Shown: positions 36,726-48,790 of the stretch, in pieces
Layout of the letters: every line of letters starts with the position of its first letter
Numbering within the stretch: the first letter of the stretch is position 1
Origin: Apostichopus japonicus
Taxonomy: Eukaryota > Echinodermata > Holothuroidea > Aspidochirotida > Stichopodidae
Direction: 5' to 3'
NCBI RefSeq assembly: GCF_037975245.1
Contig: NC_092567.1
Location: 12,002,376-12,066,375 of the forward strand
DNA: 64,000 bases
Program-made: the position numbers and the translations under genes
Notes under the pieces: generated by a model
Seen by the model: only the letters and a program-made list of their open reading frames with translations
Told to the model about the DNA's origin: nothing
The model's database searches: none

Positions 36726-36775
36726 ATGGTGATATCGTGTGCCGCATTTGGGTGCCAAAAATGTGGCAGTGGACT
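36726..36775 (+). CDS. First exon of a THAP-domain protein
   Basis: An ATG opens MVISCAAFGCQKCGSG and then meets a good donor (GGACT|GTAAGT) at 36776. THAP zinc fingers, which bind DNA and also occur in P-element-type transposases, begin exactly this way: M, a few residues, Cys, A/x, x, x-G-Cys, then a short basic or polar run before 'FHxFP'. The first exon commonly breaks at this point. The rest of the domain (the second Cys and His ligands and the AVPTIF box) was not found in the following 3 kb, so this may be a gene with a long intron or an orphaned first exon. Confidence 0.5.
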
Positions 36776-38380
36776 GTAAGTTTCAGTTATTCTTAGGAAT
36801 CGATAATAGAAGCAATTACATATAGGAATTTAATTTTTTTACTAGTGTCGTCTGCTCAGCTGATGTTGTTATTCACTGGACCCTGGATATAGTTAGCCTA
36901 AGCCCTAGACCGGCCACGGCGGCTTTCGGATGCGATATAACTAAAGCCTAATTTTAAAAATGTTAACACCTCATTTTACTCAAAACTGTTTCCCTAACGA
37001 CAGATCCACATGCCAGAATAACATGGGATGATGGTTATGATGTCGTGGGCTTACCACTAACAATTCAATAATAGAAAACTAGGCTACTACCGACTTTGCA
37101 ACGTTAAAATTAAACTAATAACTGCATGCACAGACTAATATGGAAATATTACACGAAACAAGGTGTGTGGGAAGGGGAAGAGGGGTGGTGGGTTGCCTTT
37201 ACACGGCATTTTTTAAGGGACAACTTGGCTATGTCACTATTTGAGTGGAGCAGTAAAATAATACAAACAAGACAGATGTTTGCCATATGCCTCTCAGATA
37301 CCAGAAATGACACTTTCCAGACATTAAAAGTTGCACAAACCCTCCACTTACTCGAGTCGTTATAGATGCGAGAAAAAGCCAGGAGTATAGTACTTACCAC
37401 TATGGTCACCATAACATGTCTCTGTTGCGCAAAGTACGCCTTCTCTTTCAGAAAAAGCGGGTAAAATCAAATTCAGTTTCAAAGTCGAATGCACAATATG
37501 TATATGTAAAGACTAACAAATGATCTGGCCTGTTGCCGTACACTACAAAGCGCCCTCCATTTTTTCAAGGCTTTATTGCTTAAACAAACGGCGATAAACT
37601 GTGTCAGCTTTCTTCCTTGTTCAATTTCTATGACGAAGATACAGTGACGTTAACATGTTGTTCAAGTTGACCAATCAGTGTCCAGGACTGGGTATTCTCT
37701 GTCACGTCCGGAAAATACGTGAGTCTTTCTTAAATACAATACGGTTACAAAGACCCATCCATTAAATATCAATTACAACAAACTAAATTTCACCTTCATC
37801 GCGCACCACAATGACACGTATTTGTATACAGTTGTTCTAGTTATTTGTAGATTTTATTACATATTGCAGACTGGATGTAACATTTACCTTCAATACACGA
37901 CATCCGTGTATGTGACCTATGCTGCTGGGATGTATCAAGTTAGTATCATTTGCCGTTAAGATGAACAAAATAAAACTAATGGATGCTGTTAGCTACGGAA
38001 AATAATTTTGTTATCTGTTTTAGAAAAGGCCAATTTATTAAGGACAATAAATTTTTATCTTGATTGCCCTTCAAAGCTGCTCTATAAAGTTCATCGGGAC
38101 TCATATAGAATTTTTCCCTCCTTTCACAGGGAGAAAAAAATTGCATCTTCGTTATCCCTCTTTTAAAAACATGATAATTTAAAACGTAATGAAACTGAAG
38201 CATCTTATCTTCAGTCTATAAAGATATACAGTATAGTCATATATCGTAATAATGATAATATCAACTAACTATGAAACAATTATACGGTACCACGGGGCAA
38301 ACTTCTTATGATCTTAATATTTAAAATAAAATAAAACTGTCACCAAACTGCTTATCCACTAGAGAGCCTGTGTAAGAGAA
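36776..38380. other. No recognisable gene; possible THAP-gene intron
   Basis: Frames at 37126-37412 and 37976-38203 have no domain or splice support. A remnant resembling the hAT core (aaactggtggcgctttgctta) lies just before this stretch at 36619-36640. Confidence 0.4.
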
Positions 38381-38501
38381 TGTGTAAAAGTAAGTTGGCC
38401 TGACGTTTTGATCCTAGCAGGATCTACTTCAAAGGCTAAATGACAAGTGATCATTACGATCCTGCTAAGATCGAAACGTCAGGCCAACTTATTTGTACAC
38501 G
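38381..38501. mobile_element. 121-bp inverted-repeat element
   Basis: The arms at 38391-38424 and 38458-38491 (taagttggcctgacgttttg... and ...gaaacgtcaggccaactta) pair over 34 bases with 2 mismatches. Weaker pairing extends about 10 bases outward. The 33-base centre is unique. A single arm of the same family lies at 11478-11525. Confidence 0.8.
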
Positions 38502-39566
38502 ATCATTATATTTGTTTGTTGTGTAAACAGTGACTGTCATACAACGGTAGTAAAGTACGTTATATATTTAGTTTGTGGTACAGGATAAGTAAATAGCGAT
38601 AACAATAGGCAAGCATGTTCCTGAATACGAAAGGTAGGTTAGATGTGAACATATGTTAGTATTAATATAGTTAGTTATGAAAACGAAAGAAAGATACGAA
38701 AATAAATATATTCATATTAAGAAGTAAAAACAAACAGCATTTAAAGAACGGAAAGCCCTGTTATTTGAAAAGTCCCCCTTTCTCATGTTCTGATATGTAA
38801 CAAGTTAAATGCGTTTCGTTTTCTTTTATGGAAATCACTAGTTAATACGACTGTAAACATCTATTGCTTTAATAATTTATAATCAAGTTACTATGAAGGA
38901 CATGTTATTGATTTAATTTTACTGTTAGCTGAACTTTTAGCTGAGTTTATCACAGTGTTTTCATCAAGCCAATGTTTGTCAAGTCACAAGTCTTTCGCTC
39001 ATGTCAAGCGTATAACAGCAGCTTATATAGTCATTCTAGACGTAAGCCTGATGATAATCAACAACCGATGCTTAACGAGACATCTTTATCCAGGGGTCCA
39101 TGGGTCGGACTCTACAAATCTTCAGGCTTATTTCCGTTTGGTGCCTGAATTGATATGTCATTCATAAATATATTTAATAAAAGTCACATTTGACAAGATT
39201 AGACTTTAATTAAGAAAGACTTATCTTTTTCACATCCTAATGTTATTTAGAACCTTAATCATGATTGTTCAAATTGAAACTTAAAGCAGCATTTTGCGTC
39301 CTTTTCTATGATATTTCTCAACCTCACTGACTCCACTATGCCATAACGACGTACATAACTAGCTTATCTATTTAAATCTTACTTCAAATGGTGGCATAAA
39401 AGTCGAAAAATTTGCAACTTTCAACTTTGTTTTTCTCCAAGATATTTTCCGTTGGGATCCCAATTAACCTCGCCCATAATATGAATATTTAAACACTACG
39501 AACGTCATTGACCAATACGTAATACAACACCAAGCTTGATTTGTGTACAGTCTATATGGCAGTTGT
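38502..39566. other. No recognisable gene
   Basis: AT-rich, no coding stretch recognised. Confidence 0.4.
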
Positions 39567-39595
39567 ACCAGGGAGTTCCATAACAACTCCCTGGT
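39567..39595. repeat. Perfect 11-bp hairpin
   Basis: accagggagtt, then a 7-base loop, then aactccctggt. Confidence 0.75.
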
Positions 39596-40189
39596 TGTAC
39601 CAACGCAAAGTTTTGAATCTATTTTTAGCAACGGCTCATAACTAAACCTGCATCTCTGATTGGTTAAATTCAAACTAGTGGGTTTGGGGTACTGTATGCG
39701 ATTAATTTTAAATGTGGAATTTTGTCGTGGATACTTTTCTCATTCTCTGCAAATATCCTTAATTACTCGCCAATTAACGATGTTGGCAGGGAAAAACTTG
39801 GCTGATATCTTAGTTTGCTGTTTTGTGATTGATATATGTAAAAAAACTCAATGGACACGTCAAAAAAGTAGAAAACGGCGACCAAACGCAAAATGCTGCT
39901 TTAAACCCAAATGGAAACATCTTAACTTTGCACACGAGAATACCTTGTTATCCAGATATCTACAACATGCACACATATGGTCTTATAAGTACATTTGAAA
40001 AGCACTATTTGGTATCTAGGCACATTCACTTCATCGATAACAAAAATCAATCAAATAAAGATATACTTCAGGGCCGTAGCTTGGGTAGAATTCCTAGCGG
40101 CAGTTTAGAAACATCGAGAAACTATATATCGTCCAAATGTTTCATAGCAGTGCTTTAATGTGCAGATATACCAGGCGCTTTTTCATGAA

Positions 40190-40290
40190 ATTGTATTGGG
40201 TTGGTCATTTCCAAAAAAAGGACCGTTATGACTCTCCGAGCGGAGCGCCACCATCGGTTGGCGCATAGCGTACCAATACAAGTTCTGGCA
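40190..40290 (-). mobile_element. hAT-core fragment, minus strand
   Basis: The complement contains acgctatgcgccaaccgatg followed by gtggcgctccgctcgg, the hairpin centre of the core found in the elements near 9, 10.4 and 51-54 kb. No terminal repeats are visible. Confidence 0.6.
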
Positions 40291-40380
40291 TATGGTTGTA
40301 GCCGTAGTCAAAACATCGTGAGGGGAAGCCATATGGGAATAAAGGTGTATGTCAGGAAAGATAGAACGAACACCGTCTTT

Positions 40381-41206
40381 AACCATCACCCCTCCCTAAA
40401 ACCCCTCCATCCCCCGACCTCACCATGCCCCACCCTATCCATCTCTCCAACCCCTCCATCTCCGCAACCCCCTCCATATCCCTCAAACCCCTCCATCTCT
40501 CTCAAACCCCTCCATTCCCTCCATCCCATAACCTGTCCATTTCTCCAACCCCCTCTATCTCCCCAACACCTCCATCTCCCTCAAACTCCTCCACCCCGCC
40601 CCTTCCATCCCCCACCTTTCATCTCTCCAACCTTCTACATCTCCCCAACCCCATCCATCTCCCTAAAACCCCTCCATCCCCCACCATCACCATCCCCAAC
40701 CCTTTCATCTCTCCAACCCCCAACTTCTCCCTCAAACCCCTCCATCCCGCATCCCCTCCATCCCATACCCTGTCCATTTTTCCAAGACCCTCCATCTCCC
40801 AAACCCCTCAGTTCCTAACCCCCTCCATCGCCCTCAAACCCCTCCATCCCCCACCCCCTCCATCCCCCACCCTCTCCATCCCCCACCCTCTCCATATCCC
40901 CAACCCCCTCCATCTCCCAAACCCCTACATCTCCCTCAAACTCCTCCACCCCCACCCCCTCCATCCCCCACCCTCTTCCCAATCTCCTCCATATCCCAAA
41001 CCCCTCCGTTCCTAACCCCCTCCATCGCCCTCAAACCCCTCCAACCCCCACCCACTCCATCCCCCACCCTCTCCATCTCCCCAACCCCCTCCATCTCCCA
41101 AACCCCTCCGTTCCCAACCCCTCCATTGCCCTCAAACCCCCTCCATCCCCCCATCCACCCACCCCCTCCATCTCCCTCAACCGCCTCCATCTCCCCACCC
41201 TATCCA
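40381..41206. repeat. C-rich minisatellite, (CCCTCCATCTCCC)-type units
   Basis: About 820 bases of variants on cccctccatctccc and cccctccatccccca, with almost no G on this strand. Overlapping Pro/Ser-rich frames of up to 205 codons are repeat artefacts. Confidence 0.93.
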
Positions 41207-42626
41207 CTCCTTTAACAATTCATCATATTATACATAAAGTATAATTATACAAGTATAAATGAACAACGGAAACTGGCTGGGAATGATAAACAAAGAAAAA
41301 TAGGATTTAAGTTTAAACAGTACAACAAATATAATAAGCATCTTATGAATAATCATCAACCATATCAAAAAATATGAGAGGGGGTATTAATGCATCATTA
41401 GCCTTAAATAACCGTCATTGGAATTCATTGCATTTAAATTAATTTGGTGTTAATTTCAAGTTAATGTTCGGTATATACCTTTCAAGTTATATAGTTTTCA
41501 AGTATATACCTTTCGGTATATAGAGGCTAACATAAATTATGAATGGTTGGGCCTACATCATGGACAGAAGCCAAGTAAACAGGCTCTGGCCTTATACACC
41601 ATACATATTTCGTTAATATATTTATCACACTTCAGCTTGAGGAAGTATTGTTTATAGCACAACCACCATTCTTTTTATTTATAACGAAGACCAACATTGT
41701 ACTACAGCAGTATTGATAGAATAATGAATATAACCATATATAGTAATCTAGAAACATGAGGGTGAAATGTGATCAGAAAAGAACAGATTAATTAGATACA
41801 TAGAATATGATAATAATATAGATGTAGGGTTAATGGAAATCAACTGCTAAGATTCAACATACACGGCTTCTCTTAAGTTGTAAAGTGATGCCGGTCCGGT
41901 GTATTGCAAGCATCAGAGAGCTTCAGTTACAATAGTATTTAAGGAACGTTTCACAAGAGTAATCTTGTGGATTGGACAGCAACTGAACAGGTTCTGCTAC
42001 CCCTCTCTCTCAACACTGAAAATATGACATAAATTAATGTAAAAACATGGCAAAACAATATTGTTGACTTAACACAGCTTATTTTAAGTTTGTGGACAGC
42101 AATTAGAATCCTTATACAGACTTACGGCAACATCTCTTTATTTATTAGAAATGGTAGCAAATTTACAGACATGGGTAACCAATGATTGTCAAATTGCTGG
42201 CTACCCTCCTTAATGTTTCTCACATATGAACTCACCATATGTATAACAGTTCTATGTAACTGATTGATCTCAACAAGAGTATTTCATTTTAGAAATATGG
42301 AATTCAGCATTCATCAGTTTAGTCCTGGGTACCCAACAAACTGTGACTGTCTATGTACCTGCATGGTAACTCAACATACTGGTAATAAGTTCGAGTTGAT
42401 TTGTTACAGCTTGCCAGAAAATATTGGGAGTAACCCACAGGTGACAATGCACATATAACTTCAAAGACTTGATACTTCATAGTTTCTCAATTTCAAACAC
42501 ATCCCTGATCAGAACAAGGTACATACTACAAAAACTTGGCTTGCCTGGCATGTCGGCAATCTTTATTTCATACAGAAGTGGAAGTTTTCTGATGAACTGT
42601 TAAGAAATTATTATGTAAAGTCTCAC
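41207..42626. other. No firm gene; possible terminal exon region
   Basis: Mostly AT-rich non-coding DNA. Possible minus-strand last exons for the gene below occur near 41.9-42.0 and 42.3-42.4 kb, each with an acceptor and a short open frame, but none stands out. Confidence 0.35.
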
Positions 42627-42737
42627 CAGACTCACAGCCACAAAGGAATTTATGTCATCAGTAATGTGTCCCAGCTTGACTTTTTCTTTCACTTTCTTGG
42701 AGGAAATGTACAGAAGAAATGTTGAAAACTGTATCAC
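42627..42737 (-). CDS. Internal exon, unidentified gene
   Basis: A 111-base exon of exactly 37 codons in phase 0/0, with a strong polypyrimidine acceptor (ttctctttcacctccag) and donor CTG|GTGAGAC. It reads VIQFSTFLLYISSKKVKEKV then KLGHITDDINSFVAVSL. I do not recognise the protein. Splice signals, phase and composition make a real exon likely. It would join in frame to the exon at 43768-43847. Confidence 0.55.
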
Positions 42738-43767
42738 CTGGAGGTGAAAGAGAAAATACACAATAATTCAACTTTCCATTCACTAGATTTATCAAGGAGA
42801 AAATTCATAAGGTCTGTGATCATTTTTGTAACATACATCAGCGTCTTCCCTTGTGTCTTATTGATAAGTATATATGAATAGTATAGAGCTGTAATCTCAG
42901 GGCAGCAAATATATTGTTTTTAGGAAAATGTTTTGCATCTGATGTAAGCAATTACAACACTTGTAGTGGTGACTGATCAAACTCCATGTTACCTCCCAAG
43001 AATTGTGTAGCCACCCCCAACCCCCCCCCCCCTCCGATACAAGATATCTTTTGACAATTGCTGGAAATTTCTACCAGATTTGTGAGCTATCTTCCATAGC
43101 ATTGCAACAGAAAATAAATGTAGAAAGCACATGTGCTGGAGTTTCCTGGAATTATCTCTTAAATGTCCAGTATTATAACTGAAGTGCAAATAATGTACAT
43201 CTTAAGCAGAACACATTAAGAGAATCCTTCAACACTGTTGACCAATGGCTAAGAATGGAATTCTGAATTACTTTGGTTTTTACTCTGAGGACATGCATAT
43301 GGTCCAGAAGGTTCATGCATGTTTTGTATTACTGACTGAAAACAACATATCCACACATTACAGTAAACCCACTAAAGACTTCCATTTGTAATCCCTTAGT
43401 ATATAGCTCATTGACAAATGATATAAAACCTAGATTATCTTCATATTTAAATTTGACATCAATTTTCTTGGGTTTTAGATGTACTGAGAGGGGAAGGGTA
43501 GGAAAGGTAAAGATGGAAAAGTAGAAATGGTTCCTTTTAGTCATTCTACATGGTTCTAACTTAGTGTGGGTTTGGTTCTAACTTAGTGTGTGTATGGGTC
43601 TCATTTTGTGTGCAGTGACTATTTTTAATTGTTAGGGCACATGCACTTATGAATTAAATTGATTGTTTATGAGCCTGCCATACATTTTACTGGCTATTAT
43701 TTGTGGAAGTTAGGCTGACAATCCAGAGGAGTCTGGCTGCGCTGTTAAGACTGATTACTACCCTTAC

Positions 43768-43847
43768 CTGCCACCCAACACTATGACACGCTGATAAATT
43801 AGAAGGGATCAAGTCATCTGAATATTTTGTTCCTTCATTTATGATGG
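43768..43847 (-). CDS. Internal exon, same unidentified gene
   Basis: An 80-base exon after a good acceptor (tgttttgtgtag) and ending at CAG|GTAAGGG. The only open frame gives IINEGTKYSDDLIPSNLSAC then HSVGWQ and ends in phase 0, as the exon at 42627-42737 requires. A further open stretch at 43.40-43.50 kb (HLKPKKIDVKFKYEDNLGFI and on) has a good acceptor but the wrong phase to sit between the two. Confidence 0.45.
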
Positions 43848-44848
43848 CTACACAAAACAAAGAAATGGACCCAGTATACTAAACACATACACCTCTTTGT
43901 GTACTTTTACACAATGGTAAGCAATACAATGTATGACATGTATTGCCTAATATATGGTGTATGTATGTTAGACTGAAGCCATTATTTTCTTCCCTAGGCC
44001 CTTAGGGAGTTTGCTGATCAAGCAAGATTCAAAACATTTACTGTTCCAACAGGATTAGGCAGTAACAAAATCACTTCCTACTTCAGAATCAAATCTAATT
44101 ATAACTACAACCCAGCTTACCAGTCCTGCTATACTCTAAGTATACACTAATCATTACCATCAGCATATTGTAAACCATTCTGTGCAAGATCCACATCATG
44201 TGACCCCCAAAGATCGTCTCAAGAAAGATTAATCCACATTTACCTAATCAGGAGATAAAGACAAAGACAATAAGAAACATATCAGAACTAGATGTTTAAT
44301 GCAAACGATAAAATCCCTTGTTTTTGAGTTTGCCTTTTTAATATTTACTCAACAGTTATTCCATTGCTCACAGATACACAAGCTTATGCTAAAATGACTC
44401 AATAATTGCAGGTTCATTCATTTTATTGCAAGGCGCTTTTATTTTAAAGTTGAATAATTTTTGGAAATTTATCCATAAAGAAAACAAAAGGCAAAATTTG
44501 GTAACATGTTTGCAATCCTATGGATAAGACTAACTTGGTCAGCACACTTTCTAATTAGATACTTTTAACGTTGTTTGGTGCAGCAGGCCAATGAAGTTGT
44601 TCATCTTTGTATGAACACCAAATTTCTAATTCTATTACTTTGAAGTCAAGCAAAGTTAGGCCTTATTACTGGTCTAGATTGCTTTTTTCAAACTATGTGT
44701 ATACCAGTGTGAAGCAGAGGCTGCTCTATTACATAAATGTTATTGTTTTTGCTTTCACAACTTTCCCAGTAACTTCATTTCCAATTTTGCCAATATACAG
44801 CAACATGATGCACCCCCTCCCCCTCCCTACCCAAACACACTGTTATAA

Positions 44849-44940
44849 CAGAATTACTGAATTACACAATAACTTTAAGAACAGATCAACTGAATTACTG
44901 AAGAACAGAATTACTGAATTACACAATAACTTTAAGAACA
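44849..44940 (+). repeat. 57-bp tandem duplication
   Basis: cagaattactgaattacaca followed by ataactttaagaaca occurs at 44849 and 44906. Confidence 0.85.
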
Positions 44941-44999
44941 AATCATACAAATGCATTAAAGATTTCAGATGACATAACATGCTAAGTGATTGTCATATT

Positions 45000-46808
45000 G
45001 TGTTGTATGATCTTCTGTGATAGAATCATAAACTGTTGCTTGTCATAGTGCAATAGTCAATACCTAGCATTATCCATGGCATATTTAATATGATGGGATA
45101 GGTAGAACTTGTCATAAATTACATAATATCCACTCAACCTGGAGGCTGTGATAATTGAAAGCCTTCATTAGCATTATATGCTCACACAGTGACAGGAATG
45201 AAAGTGCTGCATCATGAAAAAATGGATGCTAATGACCATTAAAAATTGGTCAGATTTGAGAGATTAGAGATGTACTTGGCATCAGAATTGCATCCTCTTG
45301 AAACCTACAATTATGATACAATTTGTAGAGATGATGCTACAATTAGAGAAATACTGAACAAAAGAGGTCTCACAGAATCCCTGAGTCTAAGACACAAACT
45401 TTAGCAGTATTCTAACTAGATTGTTTATATGTTATGTCTTGTTTTAACAGTGATTTGAATTGAAGGGAGTTGGGGGGGTGCTGGATGATAGACTTTCCGG
45501 TGGGGAAATTTCCCTTGAGGGATCATCTGATACGTCACGGAGTAAAAATATTAAAATACCACTTTCATTTTCATGGAGGAGGGGAGGAGGGGTGGGTGGG
45601 TAAGAATCGGTGGACCATACAATCATTACCCTGCTCATGTTAACTGTACACATTTCTTCCAAGAGCTGTAATCCGGATATGGTAAAGCCCTAAAAAGGCT
45701 GGTCTCAGGACTGAATAATTCCAGTTTACCTGATGATGAGAAAAAAAAAACTGCATTTGGTGATCAATTATAATGTTATTATTCAGGTAAATTTTCATCA
45801 TCGGATCTGCAAGTAGCAGCATTCTACCATGTAGCATTGTCAAACACAGAACACAGCTGATATAAACATATGGTATGCAGCAAAATGCTACTGCAGTTTC
45901 AAAATAAATCACTCAGTTATAATTATAATAACAATGTAAAGAAACTAATGCAACCAGAATACAAATATATAGACTGTACAAGATGAGTTCAAGGTCTCAT
46001 AATGCTTCCCAAAGTGTGTATACAGCTCACCTAATACCAAGCTAATTGAAATATAAAGAAACATTAACTTGAAATTGAGACAAGCATGGAATCTTCAATA
46101 CAAACTTTAGGCAATAACACTGGACTGTCTATAGGTTGATGAATTTGTAGGATTTCTGAAATGATGACATTGTACTCTAATTGATTGAGTTAAAGTACAT
46201 ATTTGTCTATCTGCAGACTTTGACATATACTGTTATTTCATAACATGTTGTTCGGTGCAGTCCTGTTGTGAGAGTGTGAGGGTTGGGTGGAGGCTACAGT
46301 TGTACGTCAGCTAAGTGCTCAGTGAAATATGTGATAAAGATTGATATACTGTACTTTAAACTTTGGATAAACAAAGACTTAAAAAAGTGGATCTGGTGAC
46401 ACAACTGTGCATGGAACTGTGCCTGGCTCTCAATGTTACTGGTTTGTGTACACCTTACTTGAATAATGCTTCTTTAGCCTCACAATATGTGATTGTGAAT
46501 CTTAGAACTGGTGTGCGACAGTTTATCAGGAGTTTGGAGAAAAATATCAAAGAAGTAAAGCAGATACAAACCCAACTATAATCTTCAGCTGATACGTAAG
46601 ACATCTTTGAGATGAATATCAAAGGTGGAGGTGATTTGCATTTTACTGTCCAATTACATTTCAAATCATATTTCCAATATGTAAGCAAATGCTTAAAACA
46701 GTCATCTCTACTGTACTACAGTAAATAAACATCATAGCAAGCAAAGTACATTAAAGTTCAAGATTATATCCATAGTTGTGTGACCTTTGTGTGACCTACC
46801 TAAATTAA
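45000..46808. other. No firm gene
   Basis: Several frames of 50-90 codons on both strands (for example 45250-45405 plus, 45640-45912 minus, 46363-46581 plus) lack paired splice sites or known domains. A minus-strand acceptor near 45730, with a 10-T tract, opens a 30-codon frame (KLELFSPETSLFRALPYP and on) that might be a last exon. Confidence 0.35.
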
Positions 46809-46922
46809 TCAAGGTTTCTTGTTTTTGTTTGATGGAGTGTTCATTACAAATACCTCTAACTCAAAGCTCAGCGATACAGACCGAGTTGACTTCTTTAATG
46901 TTTCTACAGCATTATGAAATAT
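46809..46922 (-). CDS. Candidate exon, PDZ-like C-terminal strand
   Basis: After a moderate acceptor (aataccattttag) the minus strand reads IFHNAVETLKKSTRSVSLSF and on to a TGA 38 codons later. The pattern 'A-V-x-x-L-K-x-S-x-x-x-V-x-L' matches the last helix and strand of PDZ domains. The rest of a PDZ fold was not found upstream, so this may be chance. Confidence 0.2.
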   Translation of the reverse strand: MFHNAVETLKKSTRSVSLSFELEVFVMNTPSNKNKKP

Positions 46923-48559
46923 CTAAAATGGTATTTCAAGTTTTTGGTTTTAATCTGAAGAAAATAAATATCTAAACAGAAGACTTATTTGTGGGTAACC
47001 CAAACTACTTTCATACAAACCAGCAAGTTGTCTTGCAGTCTTACCATTCTGGGAGTGTCAGAAGTTCTAGAGGCCTTTATTCATTTGAGTCTGGGAGGCA
47101 ATTTTATTTCAGTTTGACATATGGTAAAATGTACCAGAGGGTGTTTAGGCAGTTAATTGTGTAATGGCAAGCTCATTACAACCATACCAAGTACTGGATT
47201 AATCCAGCAAGAATCCGATCATGTTATTGTCCTTACTAGGGATTAATTCTGTCAGTTGTATTTTGAGTGGATGAGTTAAAACTTTATATAAAATTCTTTT
47301 AGTGAGAGTGAATGGAGATTAAAGAGTATTCCTTGATCTGCGAGGCTATTCAAAAAGTCTACCACACATATTTGAAACATTATCATTACTGTTCTACACT
47401 TACCATTAATGTGATTACCATCACAAGGAGGAAATATCAGCTGATGAACCATTCATCGTCCTTGTCAGCACAGTATGAACACTTCCATCAAAATCTGGTA
47501 ACTACAGGTGGAATAGGTGATCCTCTAATAGCTCGCTTCATAATTAACCTAATGAAGAGAAAAGAAAGTGATGTGAATGAGATTTAAGTCCTAATTATAG
47601 GAGAAATTGAGAATGTCAGTAAGAAAAAGATGTGTGTATGTCTCTGGCCTGTATACATGGACATTCACAGAAAAAATCCAGAGGTAGGAAAGTACACTTC
47701 AGTTGCCAGTAACCAGGTATTAAGTGTAAAAACAATGAACCAGTTAACCATCAAACTTGAACCGGATTGTCCGTTGTTAGTGGAAGTGGCATATAAAGGT
47801 GTGGTGCAGTGATATAAATGAGCTCCCAAAGGAGAGTCCAACCTCACACGAACCCAACCATGCATGGTTTTGGCTTGACTAGAAATATGTGAGATTTCGC
47901 ACCTCTCTTTCCTATTGAGGACAAAATCTCTTTTGAATTTCCACTCATAAGGAGATAATAATATCTAAGTTAGTGTGTAGATGTGGTGGATGGGTGTTTT
48001 ATATTATTTTTCTTCATTTAATGGCACCAGGCCCCTGGAGACTGCATTGCCTACACTGACCTAGTTACACCACTCTCTGGGGGTCTCTTTCTATAATTTT
48101 TGATCACCAAAGGTTTATAGAGTACCCTGTTCAGCTGGTAAATAGCCATACAATATGGCCAGTTCTACAAATTTGGCAGATGAAGACACTTGTAACCCTA
48201 AAATATTAGGTTAAGAAAGTTTTGAGATGATGAAGTTAAAATTTTGACTAATGAGGTAATACAAAAATGTCAGAATTTTTACTTTTAAGTCATATCTTGA
48301 GATATAAAAGTCAAACTGTTAATATTTGGGACACTTATTTAGTTTTCCTATGTCCCTATTAAGCCACTGTACCAAGTTGGTGAAGTTAGATCAGTTTGAG
48401 ACCAATTAGATATTTTTAAAACCAACTGCAGTGTCTGGCAAAGCAATGTTTATAAATTAAACAAGCACAAGTGACAATTATGTATTCACAGCTACATACT
48501 GTATACTCAGATGAGTAGGAAGTATTTCCAATTGTGTTCTCTGTTTATAGTGGCTAGAC
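46923..48559. other. No firm gene
   Basis: Plus-strand frames at 47312-47587 and 47630-47812 have ordinary composition but no recognised domain; the second shows only a faint likeness to a sliding-clamp C-terminus. A 6-8 base G/C-poor AT background prevails. Confidence 0.35.
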
Positions 48560-48790
48560 TTACAAGGGTACTGCAAAGCTCTCCAAATCTTCAGTATTTT
48601 CACATAGTTTCTGGAATCTGCTGGCAATTTTGAGCACTTGAGGACATGTCAGTAATAGAAGTACTGTATCTGATTTTACTCTGTGGAATATATATATCTG
48701 AGCCTTAGCCGGGTGCGTCAGAAGAACTCTGTAACATCTCTGAGACTTCTTGTCCTCTTGTATTGAGTTCAAAGTGCATTCAAATACATG
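48560..48790 (-). CDS. Last exon, candidate Fuzzy/Inturned-family protein
   Basis: A strong acceptor (cattttttttctctag) opens 76 codons to a TAA: HVFECTLNSIQEDKKSQRCY, then RVLLTHPAKAQIYIFHRVKS and DTVLLLLTCPQVLKIASRFQ. The layout 'FEC...DKK...Y-x-V...HP...IYxxH...LLLL' resembles the C-terminal longin-like domain of the planar-polarity effectors Inturned and Fuzzy, which act with small GTPases at the ciliary base and end a few residues further on. A donor-like site overlaps the stop (CTT|GTAAGTC), so an internal exon is possible. The identification is by eye and tentative. Confidence 0.45.
   Translation of the reverse strand, partial: HVFECTLNSIQEDKKSQRCYRVLLTHPAKAQIYIFHRVKSDTVLLLLTCPQVLKIASRFQKLCENTEDLESFAVPL

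Noticed and set aside
40201-41190. Overlapping frames of 196-205 codons, Pro/Ser/His-rich
   Set aside because: Pure C-rich minisatellite; two plus-strand frames and one minus frame are open at once because the repeat lacks stops.
47312-47812. Plus-strand frames considered as a divergent PCNA-like sliding clamp
   Set aside because: Only scattered residues agreed (TIxxxxDxPLxVE-like), no splice sites joined the pieces, and the antisense strand has equally good candidates.
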